NCBI GenBank assembly: GCA_035295125.1
Contig: DATGJP010000043.1
Span: 62,001-126,000, forward strand
Direction: 5' to 3'
Source: JAICMB01 sp035295125
GTDB lineage: Bacteria; Acidobacteriota; Terriglobia; Bryobacterales; Bryobacteraceae
Length of the DNA: 64,000 bases
Positions 25,485 through 33,620 of this stretch are shown here, in pieces. The notes below the pieces were generated by a model. The model was not told where the DNA came from. It did no database searches and was given only the letters and a program-made list of their open reading frames with translations. Position 1 is the stretch's first letter. The number at the start of each line of letters is the position of its first letter. The position numbers and the translations under genes are program-made.

Positions 25485-27182
25485 ATGCTGAACGTCCCGT
25501 CAGAACAACCGTCGGCGCGCACTGCCCGGCCCGTCATTCGAGGTACTCGCTACGCCATTTCGACGCGCAAGCCGCAAGCCACACAGGCCGGTGAGCGCGT
25601 TCTCCGAGCCGGCGGAAACGCGTTCGATGCTGCTGTAGCCGCCTTCGCGGTCCTTGCCGTCACCGATCCGGCCATGACCGGGATCGGCGGCGATGCGTTC
25701 GCTCTCGTCTACAGTGCCAATGAAGACCGGGTATGGTCCGTCAATGGCGGTGGTTCAGCGCCCGCCCTCGGTACCATCGATTGGTTTCGCGACTACAATG
25801 GCAGCCGGATCCCGGTGAATGACGGCCTTCTGGCTGCCTCGGCGCCTGGTGTCCTCGACGTCTGCTATCAACTCCTCGATCGCTGGGGAACGATGACGCT
25901 CGGCGAATTGCTGGCGCCCGCCATCGAACTCGCCGGGGGCGGATTTCCGATCAGCGAATACCTCGCCGATTTCCTGGATTTTTCCGCCCCCAAGCTGCAG
26001 AAGTATCCAACCAGCGCGGCTCTGTATTTCCCCGAAAACCGCTGCCTGCAGGCGGGTGATGTACTACGGAACCCGAATCTTGCCAGAACCTTGGGGATGA
26101 TCGTCGATGCCGAAGAGCAGGCCGCGGGCCAGGGACGACGGGTCGCCCTCCGTGCCGCGAGGGACTGCTTCTACCGTGGAGATATCGCACGCGCCGTCGG
26201 TGAATTCTGCGAACACAATGGTGGCCTTTTTCGCTATGAGGACTTCGCGCGCTACGAAGCGAAGGTCGAAACTCCGATTTCGACTCGCTACCGCGGCTAC
26301 GACGTTTACAAAAACCCTTCCGCCAATCAGGGGCCGGTAGAACTGATCCTGCTGAATCTGTTGAGCGCTTACAACCTGAAGTCGCTGGGCCACAACAGCC
26401 CGGCATATATTCATCTCTGCGCGGAAGCCGCCAAGCTGGCCTACTCCGACCGCGAACAATACCTGGGCGACGCCGACTTCATTCCAATCCCATTCGATCG
26501 GCTGCTTTCGGAGGACTACGCCGCCGAGCGTCGAGCACTCATCGGAGACCGGGCCGCCATGCCCATGGCAAAAGCCGCCGGACATGCGAATCACGACGGA
26601 GACACCAGCTATCTCGCCATCGTCGACTCCAAGGGCAACGCCGTCTCGTTCACGCCGAGCCTGCACTCCGCCTTCGGCACCGGAGTAGTGATTGGCGACA
26701 CCGGGCTCATCCTGAACTGCCGCGGCGATTTCTGGCATCTCGACCCCGGCCACCCCAACGCCATGATGCCCGGCAAGCGCGTCCGCAGTACGCTGACCCC
26801 GACACTGGTGATGCGAGACGGCAAGCTGAGCATGGTTCTGGGAAGCCCCGGCGGCGACGACCAGCCGCTGCGCATCGCTCAAACGTTCCTGAACATGGTC
26901 GATTTCGGCATGAACGTGCAGGAGGCTATCGAGGCCCCGCGTTGGAGCACGACCAGTTTCCCAGCGTCAGAGTTCCCGCACACGGTATACCCCTGTCAAA
27001 TTGCGCTGGAGGAGCGCATTCCGGGGGATGTGCAAAGCGCCCTCGCGGATCGGGGTCACACAGTTGAAGTGAAAGGCGCCTGGACTCTCGGCGCGAATTG
27101 CGCCGTGGTGGTCGATCGCGATCGGGGCACGCTCTGCGCCGGCGCCGATCCGCGCGGCGACAGTTATGCCCTGGCTTGGTGA
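25485..27182 (+). CDS. gamma-glutamyltransferase family protein
   Basis: About 565 residues. The conserved N-terminal block TRKPQATQAGERVLRAGGNAFDAAVA and the catalytic boundary HDGDTSYLAIVDSKGNAVSF are present; the Thr in GDTSY is the predicted nucleophile freed by self-cleavage. The later SPGGDDQPLRIAQ motif fits the oxyanion region. Such enzymes cleave gamma-glutamyl bonds, cephalosporin acids or related amides. No clear signal peptide, so probably cytoplasmic. The ribosome site and the peptide MAFDAERPVR from an ATG at 25475 lie in another frame, suggesting the true N-terminus was frame-shifted. It overlaps the convergent PAS gene by 19 nt. Confidence 0.9.
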   Translation: MLNVPSEQPSARTARPVIRGTRYAISTRKPQATQAGERVLRAGGNAFDAAVAAFAVLAVTDPAMTGIGGDAFALVYSANEDRVWSVNGGGSAPALGTIDWFRDYNGSRIPVNDGLLAASAPGVLDVCYQLLDRWGTMTLGELLAPAIELAGGGFPISEYLADFLDFSAPKLQKYPTSAALYFPENRCLQAGDVLRNPNLARTLGMIVDAEEQAAGQGRRVALRAARDCFYRGDIARAVGEFCEHNGGLFRYEDFARYEAKVETPISTRYRGYDVYKNPSANQGPVELILLNLLSAYNLKSLGHNSPAYIHLCAEAAKLAYSDREQYLGDADFIPIPFDRLLSEDYAAERRALIGDRAAMPMAKAAGHANHDGDTSYLAIVDSKGNAVSFTPSLHSAFGTGVVIGDTGLILNCRGDFWHLDPGHPNAMMPGKRVRSTLTPTLVMRDGKLSMVLGSPGGDDQPLRIAQTFLNMVDFGMNVQEAIEAPRWSTTSFPASEFPHTVYPCQIALEERIPGDVQSALADRGHTVEVKGAWTLGANCAVVVDRDRGTLCAGADPRGDSYALAW

Positions 27183-28132
27183 GCCCGATCCTTTCGAGCG
27201 ACAACCTGTTTCAGAACCGCGATCGCTTCGTTGCTCACGCTGCTCAAATGCTCGATGTCCTCACGGTAAGGACTGTCGGCTTCCAATCCGCACAGCAGCA
27301 ATTCGGCGTACCCGTTCATCTCGGTGAGCAGATCCTCGAGCCGGGCCACGTGTTCGGTATTTCCAGCACGCGCCAAACCGTTCTTACGCGTGCCGACCAG
27401 AATCAAATGATCAGCCGCTAAGCCTCCGCGAGCCGCCTTGACGTTGAACACATAGCCTGACGGATGCTCAAAAACCTCACCATCGGCGACAATGCCGAGG
27501 TCGGCCAAATGCCGTCCTTCGACGAGCGGGGGCCCGAAAACGCCCTCGCAAGCCCGGTTGAAAATCACCACTCGCCCAGCGCCGTCGAGTACGACGAGCG
27601 GAGTCTCCACGGTCTTGATGGCCTTGGTAAGAAGTTCCGAGCGCCAACGGTACTGATCCGTCTCATCTCGCTCTGAAACGTCTTCCACGAGAACAAAGGA
27701 CCGCCCGGGCAGCACTGAACGCAGCGGTATACAGACGGCCGGGAAACGGCTGCCGTTCTTTCGGACCGCCTGCGTCTCCATCGAGCCCGATGCCAGCGGA
27801 ATGGGGGTGGCTGCGCCTTTCGGGCTTCCGCCGCAGGCAACGGCTCCGCGCAGCAATCCGGAGATGGGCTGACCGAGGGTTTCGGCTTCTTCGTAGCCGA
27901 ACATGCGTTCCGCCGCCTCGTTCAGGGAACGAATCAGGCCACGCTGATCGACGCCCACCACCGCGTCAGGCAGCACCTGGTAAAGGGGCCGGCCACTGAA
28001 CAGGAGCCTCAAGCGCTCTAGAGACAATCCCTGGCTGCGCCAACGTCTGATTAACGCATCGACCGCGACAAACACAAGCGCGATTGCGGCTACGATCAGG
28101 ACAACCAACAGAGTCTGGAACAGAAGAGTCAC
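27164..28132 (-). CDS. membrane-anchored double-PAS protein, degenerate histidine kinase
   Basis: 322 residues from a GTG. One N-terminal membrane helix (LLVVLIVAAIALVFVAVDALI), then PAS 1 at about 50-165 (LPDAVVGVDQRGLIRSLNEAAERMFGY...LVEDVSERD) and a second, shorter PAS at about 185-255. The last 60 residues (RLEDLLTEMNGYAELLLCGL) align with the dimerisation helix of hybrid kinases, normally AHDFNNLLTAINGYSELLL, but the His is replaced and the HATPase domain is missing. It therefore cannot autophosphorylate by the usual mechanism. It may sense and dimerise, or be a decaying kinase. It overlaps the convergent GGT gene by 19 nt. Confidence 0.85.
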   Translation of the reverse strand: MTLLFQTLLVVLIVAAIALVFVAVDALIRRWRSQGLSLERLRLLFSGRPLYQVLPDAVVGVDQRGLIRSLNEAAERMFGYEEAETLGQPISGLLRGAVACGGSPKGAATPIPLASGSMETQAVRKNGSRFPAVCIPLRSVLPGRSFVLVEDVSERDETDQYRWRSELLTKAIKTVETPLVVLDGAGRVVIFNRACEGVFGPPLVEGRHLADLGIVADGEVFEHPSGYVFNVKAARGGLAADHLILVGTRKNGLARAGNTEHVARLEDLLTEMNGYAELLLCGLEADSPYREDIEHLSSVSNEAIAVLKQVVARKDRAHQARA

Positions 28133-28210
28133 GGGCGACGCTGTGACCCAGTATATTCGCTTTCAGGGCGTTATGCTTTAGAGTCCATGCCAATAGCCCA
28201 GGCTCTAGTT

Positions 28211-28300
28211 GAAGTCGAGCAGGTTGAATGCCTGCCCCACCTTGGCTCACAACCTGTTGAGCCATAAAGGGTGGCGCAGGCGGTTTCGCCTGCGCATGCC
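28211..28300 (+). repeat. long palindromic intergenic repeat, copy F
   Basis: About 90 bp matching the reverse complement of 2864-2957 and the direct copy at 33532-33617. It includes TTGGCTCACAACCTGTTGAG and the 9-bp hairpin at 28274-28295 that also occurs at 17222-17243. The rest of 28133-28371 shows no gene. Confidence 0.8.
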
Positions 28301-28371
28301 GATCACAAAGAGTTCTGCCAACCGGGCCCGAATCCCTTCTTCCCAGGAGTTGCAACTGCTTCGCGCGAAGC

Positions 28372-28740
28372 TTAAACGTTTAGTTGAGCCTGACTGGCGA
28401 GCGGAAACTTTCCCGACTCCGGTCCCGGCATCGTTTCGCGCGTCAGGTATCGCAGGAACAACAGAAACAAAACGAGCATTGCGCCGAATATCACCAACTC
28501 CACCAGGCGCCGCCGCGTCCGCTTGCCGATAAGCGGGCCGGTGCGATGCTCGTGCGTCCGGCGCTTTTTCGGCACGGGAGCGCGGGTCTCCGCCGGGCGA
28601 TCCGATTCAGTGGCGTAGAACCGGGCGCGGCACTCGCGGCACCGGTATGCCTTACGGTGTTGAACCGCGTAGAAAGTGTCTACCCACCTGCTACGGCGGG
28701 AACGCCGGACGTCGTTACTACCGCATTTCGGACAACTCAT
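28372..28740 (-). CDS. zinc-ribbon protein with one membrane helix
   Basis: About 122 residues. The N-terminus has two CxxC pairs (MSCPKCGSNDV and YRCRECRARF), forming a predicted zinc ribbon, then a basic linker and a membrane helix (LVELVIFGAMLVLFLLFLRYL) with a short tail. The frame is open beyond ATG 28740 but the family fold begins there. It lies downstream of the O-antigen ligase gene. Function unknown; the C2C2 ribbon resembles transposase- and IS1-type zinc ribbons in spacing, but no transposase is present. Confidence 0.7.
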   Translation of the reverse strand: MSCPKCGSNDVRRSRRSRWVDTFYAVQHRKAYRCRECRARFYATESDRPAETRAPVPKKRRTHEHRTGPLIGKRTRRRLVELVIFGAMLVLFLLFLRYLTRETMPGPESGKFPLASQAQLNV

Positions 28741-28829
28741 TCGTGGCTCGATCCAAGCTCGGTTCTTTATGCCCTGCCTTGTATCCTCTGTGCCCAATTG
28801 CGCGATTTATTCTCAGATTATTTTCGGGT

Positions 28830-29978
28830 TTATTCGCTCTCGCTAGCATACAACAGTCCCAGAAGCATAAACATCCATCCCGAAACAGCCGGGCGGGGAA
28901 ACGGGTAGTCGACGCACGCGTGCAGCATCACCGCCAGCAACCCGAGCGCCCAAGGATGGCGAAACATTGCGGGGATACGCGAGGCGAAGAGGTATAGCAC
29001 GGCGAGTGCGAAAATGATTCCACCATCTGCCCCGAATTCCAGCCAATCGTTGTGAACGTGGTTCGCATAAAACGGAAAGTCCTTGATGGCATACGCATCC
29101 GCAACTTTGGGGAATGCTCCTAACCCAAATCCGAGGAGTGGACGGTCCCGAATCATGTGGAACGCCGTCTCCATATACTCGCGCCGGACTACATAAGGAT
29201 CCTGCTGTTGAAACCGCACCCACAGCCGGTCCCATCCGACAACCAAAGTGAACACCAGCGCCGCGGCCGGCACCAGCGCCAGAACAACTCCTGACCGGCG
29301 AAGGTGACGAAAGCTGAGGCCCAGCAGCAATAGGATCTCGATGCTACACAGGAACGCGCCCGCACGCGATGTCGATCCGATCACAGATGCATACAGCACG
29401 CCGCCTGCCAGAGCGTAGCCCCATGCAGTTTCTCGTGCAGCTAATGCCTGCCACAAAGCGATGGGCAATGCTAATTCCACAAACTGCGCGTAATTGTTGT
29501 GCGAGGGAAATGTCCCGAAGATCTCCGGGTGTCCAGAGTCAATGAGCCACAGAATTCGCCCCTCGGACGTGAATAACTGCAGTAAACAAAGGATGCCGAG
29601 CAACACCGAAAAGGCTAGAAAGACGCCCAAAAAGGTGTGCCGCGCAGAATAGTCCATACCCTCGCGCCGCGCGACGAGGAACACGGCGGCGAGGGCGCCC
29701 CAATGCAGAATGGCCTCTCTTGTGTCGGACGGCGCACCCGTTTGATGCGCCAGCAGTTGCAGAATCCCCCACAAAACCAGCAGCCCAAGAACCGCCAGGA
29801 CGACAATGTCGGGCCACGTTCCGCGGCGCGACCTCATAATGGTGATCGCAAATACAAGAAAAACGCCGATGTGGAACGATTGAACCGCCCAGGCTCCGGT
29901 TACGAAAACCGTGGACGTGGCGAACGCCAGTAACAAGGCCAATAGCCATCCGGTGAGCGAAAGGTCACGCAGCCGCAC
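28830..29978 (-). CDS. O-antigen ligase/polymerase (Wzy_C family)
   Basis: 382 residues, GTG start, about ten membrane helices. The Wzy_C signature is visible as SHNNYAQFVELALPIAL and, after the periplasmic loop, GLGAFPKV...ANHVHNDWLEFGADGG. Members ligate undecaprenyl-linked glycans to lipid A or to proteins, or polymerise exopolysaccharide. No other LPS genes are adjacent. Gap to the upstream 30006-30479 gene is 27 nt, so co-transcription is likely. Confidence 0.9.
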   Translation of the reverse strand: MRLRDLSLTGWLLALLLAFATSTVFVTGAWAVQSFHIGVFLVFAITIMRSRRGTWPDIVVLAVLGLLVLWGILQLLAHQTGAPSDTREAILHWGALAAVFLVARREGMDYSARHTFLGVFLAFSVLLGILCLLQLFTSEGRILWLIDSGHPEIFGTFPSHNNYAQFVELALPIALWQALAARETAWGYALAGGVLYASVIGSTSRAGAFLCSIEILLLLGLSFRHLRRSGVVLALVPAAALVFTLVVGWDRLWVRFQQQDPYVVRREYMETAFHMIRDRPLLGFGLGAFPKVADAYAIKDFPFYANHVHNDWLEFGADGGIIFALAVLYLFASRIPAMFRHPWALGLLAVMLHACVDYPFPRPAVSGWMFMLLGLLYASESE

Positions 29979-30005
29979 GAATCCTTATTGTAGGGCGGAC
30001 GTGTT

Positions 30006-30479
30006 CTAATTTGGCCGAATTTCTGTAGTGCCGGTGAGCTTCGCGCGCAAATCGCCCAGGATGCAGAACGGCGTCGCGACGGCGCCCCAGGCCAGCGTTC
30101 CCGGGATCATCATAATTCCCGCTGGAGCCCACGGGGATAATAGCGCGTCGAATCCATCTTTCAACGCCTTGTGCACACCCTTGCGGAGTGAACTGAGCTG
30201 ATGTCCCTTGGCTCGCTGCATTTCAATGCGCGAGAGAGTCTTCCGCGCGACCTTAATCACGCCATGATCCCTCGTTTGTACTGTCATCTGGTTCACGTCG
30301 ATGGAAACGCAATAGCCTTCCACCTTCTCGCCGCCGGACGTCGTCACTACCAGGTCGTGGCCCGATACTGTGCGGCATACCTCGTTCCAGGGAACGACCA
30401 CGGGTTCCGCCGCCGCTACCGGCAGGACAGAAGCCAAAAAGGTTAAGAGCGAAACAGCTTGGAGTGGAATGTGTTTCAT
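30006..30479 (-). CDS. exported protein of unknown function
   Basis: 157 residues from ATG 30479 with a clear signal peptide (MKHIPLQAVSLLTFLASVLPVAAA). The first half (GHDLVVTTSGGEKVEGYCVSI...VIKVARKTLSRIE) resembles a small Sm-like beta barrel; the second half holds a hydrophobic stretch (APAGIMMIPGTLAWGAVATPFCILG). No family recognised. It precedes the O-antigen ligase gene on the same strand, so an envelope role is plausible. Confidence 0.7.
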   Translation of the reverse strand: MKHIPLQAVSLLTFLASVLPVAAAEPVVVPWNEVCRTVSGHDLVVTTSGGEKVEGYCVSIDVNQMTVQTRDHGVIKVARKTLSRIEMQRAKGHQLSSLRKGVHKALKDGFDALLSPWAPAGIMMIPGTLAWGAVATPFCILGDLRAKLTGTTEIRPN

Positions 30480-30544
30480 AGCGAGTCCAGAATAAGACTC
30501 GCTGACTGGTCCGACGGCCGCGATTGTGGCACTTTTCCGAGGTG

Positions 30545-31441
30545 TCACGAACCCGCCATCTGCCGGAGTTCCGCGAGCGATGAGTCTGCGATTACCCGAA
30601 ACACGCGGACCTCGCACCCCGCAGGCGCCGCGCCAGCCGCTACTACGTCGCCGACCACCAGGGCTCCGGCGCGTGCGCGTTCCTGCCAGTCAGGATTGTT
30701 GGCGTCGACTTCGCACAAACACTCCGCGTCGAGCCCGACGGCAATCAACATCGCCCGTGCCCAGAAGCGAAACTCCGCCGACCGGGAAACGATGGAGACG
30801 ATCGCGTTTGCTGCCGGGCGTGTCTGGGTTTCGAGCGACCCCCGAACCGACCGTAGCCGCAGCGTCAATAACGGCGTGCTGCGTGGCAGCCGGCCGCGCA
30901 AACTCATCGCTCGCGTCGGCAGTGCCGCCACCAGGCAGCCGCCGCCGTCGTCGGTGACCCCAGAAATCGCGGCTGGCGCGATTCCCTCGATCGGGATACG
31001 CAAGGATTCCCCAATTTCCGCCAGCAGGATTTCGCGCATTGCGGGATCCGGCTCTACGATCGCAATTCGCGAGAATTCGCGCGGCAGGATCAGATGCTCC
31101 AGCCGCTGTAACACCGCCTCGGGATCGTAACCCTTCATGCGTGCAGCTCGCAACAGGTCGGCGAGCATGACATCCAGTTCGCCGGCCTCGCCGGGCGAGG
31201 TAGGCATCGACCGAACGTACAGTCCGCTGCCGCGCCGCAACTCCAGCCACCCCCGATCCAGGAGATCGTGGTAAGCCGCGCTCACCGTATTTGAGTGGAT
31301 GTGGTAGCGGCGTGCGAGAGCGCGAATGCTCGGCAGTTTCTGCCCCGCGGTCAGGTCCTCACTCAAAATGGCAAGCATCACCTGCCGCGCCAGTTGCTCG
31401 CGAATGGGAAGAGTGCCGGTTTTCGTGATCCAGAATTTCAC
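30545..31441 (-). CDS. GntR-family regulator with receiver-like C-terminal domain
   Basis: 298 residues. Residues 1-77 form the GntR winged helix (IREQLARQVMLAILSEDLTAGQKLPSIRALARRYHIHSNTVSAAYHDLL). The C-terminal 170 residues contain FSRIAIVEPDPAMREILLAEI, which reads like the first strand-helix of a response-regulator receiver, and later VSIVSRSAEFRFWARAML, a second similar unit. The usual phosphoacceptor layout is not obvious. It starts 2 nt after the DUF1906 gene, so the two are coupled. Ligand unknown. Confidence 0.85.
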   Translation of the reverse strand: MKFWITKTGTLPIREQLARQVMLAILSEDLTAGQKLPSIRALARRYHIHSNTVSAAYHDLLDRGWLELRRGSGLYVRSMPTSPGEAGELDVMLADLLRAARMKGYDPEAVLQRLEHLILPREFSRIAIVEPDPAMREILLAEIGESLRIPIEGIAPAAISGVTDDGGGCLVAALPTRAMSLRGRLPRSTPLLTLRLRSVRGSLETQTRPAANAIVSIVSRSAEFRFWARAMLIAVGLDAECLCEVDANNPDWQERARAGALVVGDVVAAGAAPAGCEVRVFRVIADSSLAELRQMAGS

Positions 31442-31443
31442 CT

Positions 31444-32337
31444 CTACGCCGCCGGATCGGCCCAGGTGGAGACGTTCTCATCGATATTGATCGTGACGGC
31501 TCCGAATGTGCGATTGACGCTCGCCGGGCATTGCCAGAGGTTCGCAAAAGAAACGCCGACGTCGGTGGGTTTACTGGTCCCGACATCGAACTGCGACGTG
31601 ACGCCGCCCACGACCCAAAATCGGGGCTGAATAGCCGCATGCCCAGCCAGGCCGGAAAGTACGGCACCGCGGACGTTATCGGCATTGAACTTATGGCAGT
31701 AAACAGCGGGCCGGTAAGGAGTCGCGGCAACGATCGAAACCCACGCATCGATGTAGGCTGCGAGCGCCGGTGAAAACGTGTCGGTCCGCTCAATATCCAG
31801 GTAAACGAACGCGCCGGGCGGGAAACCTTCCGAGGTCATTTTGCCGGCTGCATCGGCGCCGTCGGCGTTGCCTTGGGCGTTTGTGAGGATACTCGAGGAG
31901 CAGGGCGAGACACCGGCAACCTGCTGGCCGACGTAGACGGGCAACAACTTCCAACCCATGGCGAGGAGCGCGGAACGCCGCCCCATCCAGGAGGAATTGC
32001 GATGGCACGGCGCAACCAGGTAATACGCCACGAAGCCGTAGGGAGAAGACTGCTTCCAGGTGTTCATCTTTTGGTCGCCGGGATAAATGGAAGTGTCAAA
32101 TCCGGCAAATGCCTGGCCCGTACTTGATGGGCTGGTTTCACTGAGGGCGTCTACGGTGAGAGATCCCACAATTCCATCCGGCTGCAGCCCCTTTGCAGTC
32201 TGGAATGCGATGACCGCAGCCTGTGTGCCCGGTCCGAAATCCCCATCGGTGCTACCCGGATCGAACCCCAATTCGCGTAATCGATCCTGCAAAGCAGAGA
32301 CGGACGGCCCGGTACTTCCCAGCTTCAAGACGGACAT
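31444..32337 (-). CDS. peptidoglycan-binding plus DUF1906 glycosidase-like protein
   Basis: 297 residues. Residues 1-65 form a PG_binding_1 module (LGSTGPSVSALQDRLRELGFDPGSTDGDFGPGTQAAVIAFQ). Residues about 78-295 form a DUF1906 (Rv2525c-like) TIM barrel beginning AFAGFDTSIYPGD, with WKLLPVYVGQQ, AFVYLDIERTD and LWQCPASVN. Related proteins are Tat-exported wall hydrolase-like enzymes; here no signal is seen. The frame is open upstream to 32535, overlapping the divergent gene; ATG 32337 fits the domain start. The GntR gene follows 2 nt downstream. Confidence 0.85.
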   Translation of the reverse strand: MSVLKLGSTGPSVSALQDRLRELGFDPGSTDGDFGPGTQAAVIAFQTAKGLQPDGIVGSLTVDALSETSPSSTGQAFAGFDTSIYPGDQKMNTWKQSSPYGFVAYYLVAPCHRNSSWMGRRSALLAMGWKLLPVYVGQQVAGVSPCSSSILTNAQGNADGADAAGKMTSEGFPPGAFVYLDIERTDTFSPALAAYIDAWVSIVAATPYRPAVYCHKFNADNVRGAVLSGLAGHAAIQPRFWVVGGVTSQFDVGTSKPTDVGVSFANLWQCPASVNRTFGAVTINIDENVSTWADPAA

Positions 32338-32391
32338 TTTTGTGAATATTGGAATTATACAGCGGCGAAGTATACTGCGAGTGTGTCTTCC

Positions 32392-33519
32392 ATGGATCAT
32401 TCGCGACGAAACTTCATCAGAAGCGCGCTGCTGGCGGCGGCTGCCCCGATTCCCTCGCTCGCCGCGCCCGCTACTCCCACACCTGCCGAACGCAATGCGA
32501 TGGAGGGCGTCGCCACTGCATTCATGAAGGAACATTCCGTGCCAGGCCTATCGTTGGCTGTAGCGCGGCATGGTGAACTCGTTTACGAAGAGGCGTTCGG
32601 TTTCGCCGACCGGGATCGCCGTGAGAAACTGACGCCCTCGAACCTGTTCCGCATCGCCAGCGTTTCGAAACCGTTCACATCGGTTGGGATCTTCCTGCTC
32701 ATCGAGCAGGGAAAGCTCCAACTCGATAACCTCGTGTTCGGACCGGGTGGACTATTGCGTGGCGATTTTGGCGAACCGCCGTACAAGCAATACGTGGGGC
32801 AGATCCGTTTGCGGCATCTGCTCACGCACACCTGCGGCGGATGGCAGAACGACGGTAGCGATCCTATGTTCCGAAATCCGGAAATGAATCATAAACAGCT
32901 CATCACGTGGGCCCTCGCCAACGTGCCGCTCAAGAACCCGCCCGGCGAGCATTATGCCTACTCAAATTTCGGCTACTGCATACTTGGGCGCGTGATCGAG
33001 AAAGCGACTGGGCAGCCTTATGAGAAGTACATCCGGCAGGCGGTTTTCGAACGGTGCGACATTCGAGACATGCGTATCGGCGGAAACACGCGTGCCGACC
33101 GGGCCGTTCAGGAGGTCATTTACTACGGTCAGGGCGGGCAGAACCCGTACGACATGAATGTGCGCCGCATGGATTCGCACGGCGGCTGGTTGGCGACGGC
33201 GGCCGACCTGGTCCGTTTCGCGGTACACGTGGACGGTTTTCCAACGACTCCCGATATTCTCAAGCCGGCGTCGATTCGGGAGATGACAACGGCTTCCGAG
33301 GCAAACCCGGGATACGCGAAAGGTTGGGCTGTGAACAAATTCAACAACTGGTGGCACGGGGGAAGCCTGCCCGGGACCACCACGATTATGGTCAGAACTG
33401 CCAGCGGATACTGCTGGTCGGCGCTGGCGAATTCGCGCGAATCGGGCGGGGATACCGGCGGCGCCGTGGATCGGATGATGTGGGAGCTGGTCCGACAGGT
33501 GAAAAGCTGGGATGCATAG
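32392..33519 (+). CDS. Tat-exported serine hydrolase (beta-lactamase family)
   Basis: 375 residues starting MDHSRRNFIRSALLAAAA, a twin-arginine signal. The penicillin-binding-protein-like fold shows SVSK at 90-93 (nucleophile Ser and general-base Lys), YSN at 190-192, and HGG in WWHGGSLPGT near the C-terminus. These match class C beta-lactamase and D-aminopeptidase/esterase relatives; the substrate cannot be told. A GTG 9 nt upstream (32383) is an alternative start. It is divergent from the DUF1906 gene across 54 nt. Confidence 0.92.
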   Translation: MDHSRRNFIRSALLAAAAPIPSLAAPATPTPAERNAMEGVATAFMKEHSVPGLSLAVARHGELVYEEAFGFADRDRREKLTPSNLFRIASVSKPFTSVGIFLLIEQGKLQLDNLVFGPGGLLRGDFGEPPYKQYVGQIRLRHLLTHTCGGWQNDGSDPMFRNPEMNHKQLITWALANVPLKNPPGEHYAYSNFGYCILGRVIEKATGQPYEKYIRQAVFERCDIRDMRIGGNTRADRAVQEVIYYGQGGQNPYDMNVRRMDSHGGWLATAADLVRFAVHVDGFPTTPDILKPASIREMTTASEANPGYAKGWAVNKFNNWWHGGSLPGTTTIMVRTASGYCWSALANSRESGGDTGGAVDRMMWELVRQVKSWDA

Positions 33520-33531
33520 ACTAGCAGCAGC

Positions 33532-33617
33532 CCGTGGCAGAAGTCGGGCAGGCTGACACCCTGGCTCGCAACCTGTCGAGTCACAAAGCGTGGCGCAGGC
33601 GGGTTCGCCGTCCATCC
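33532..33617 (+). repeat. long palindromic intergenic repeat, copy G
   Basis: This copy matches 28211-28300 and the reverse complement of 2864-2957 (GAAGTCGGGCAGGCTGA, CTGGCTCGCAACCTGT and the GGCGCAGGCGG arm). The right hairpin arm is decayed (GTTCGCCGTCC). It lies between convergent genes. Confidence 0.75.
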
Positions 33618-33620
33618 GGC

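Noticed and set aside
28372..28740. Transposase zinc ribbon (IS1 InsA-like) as origin of the C2C2 protein
   Set aside because: No helix-turn-helix, no inverted repeats and no partner transposase; it has a membrane helix instead.
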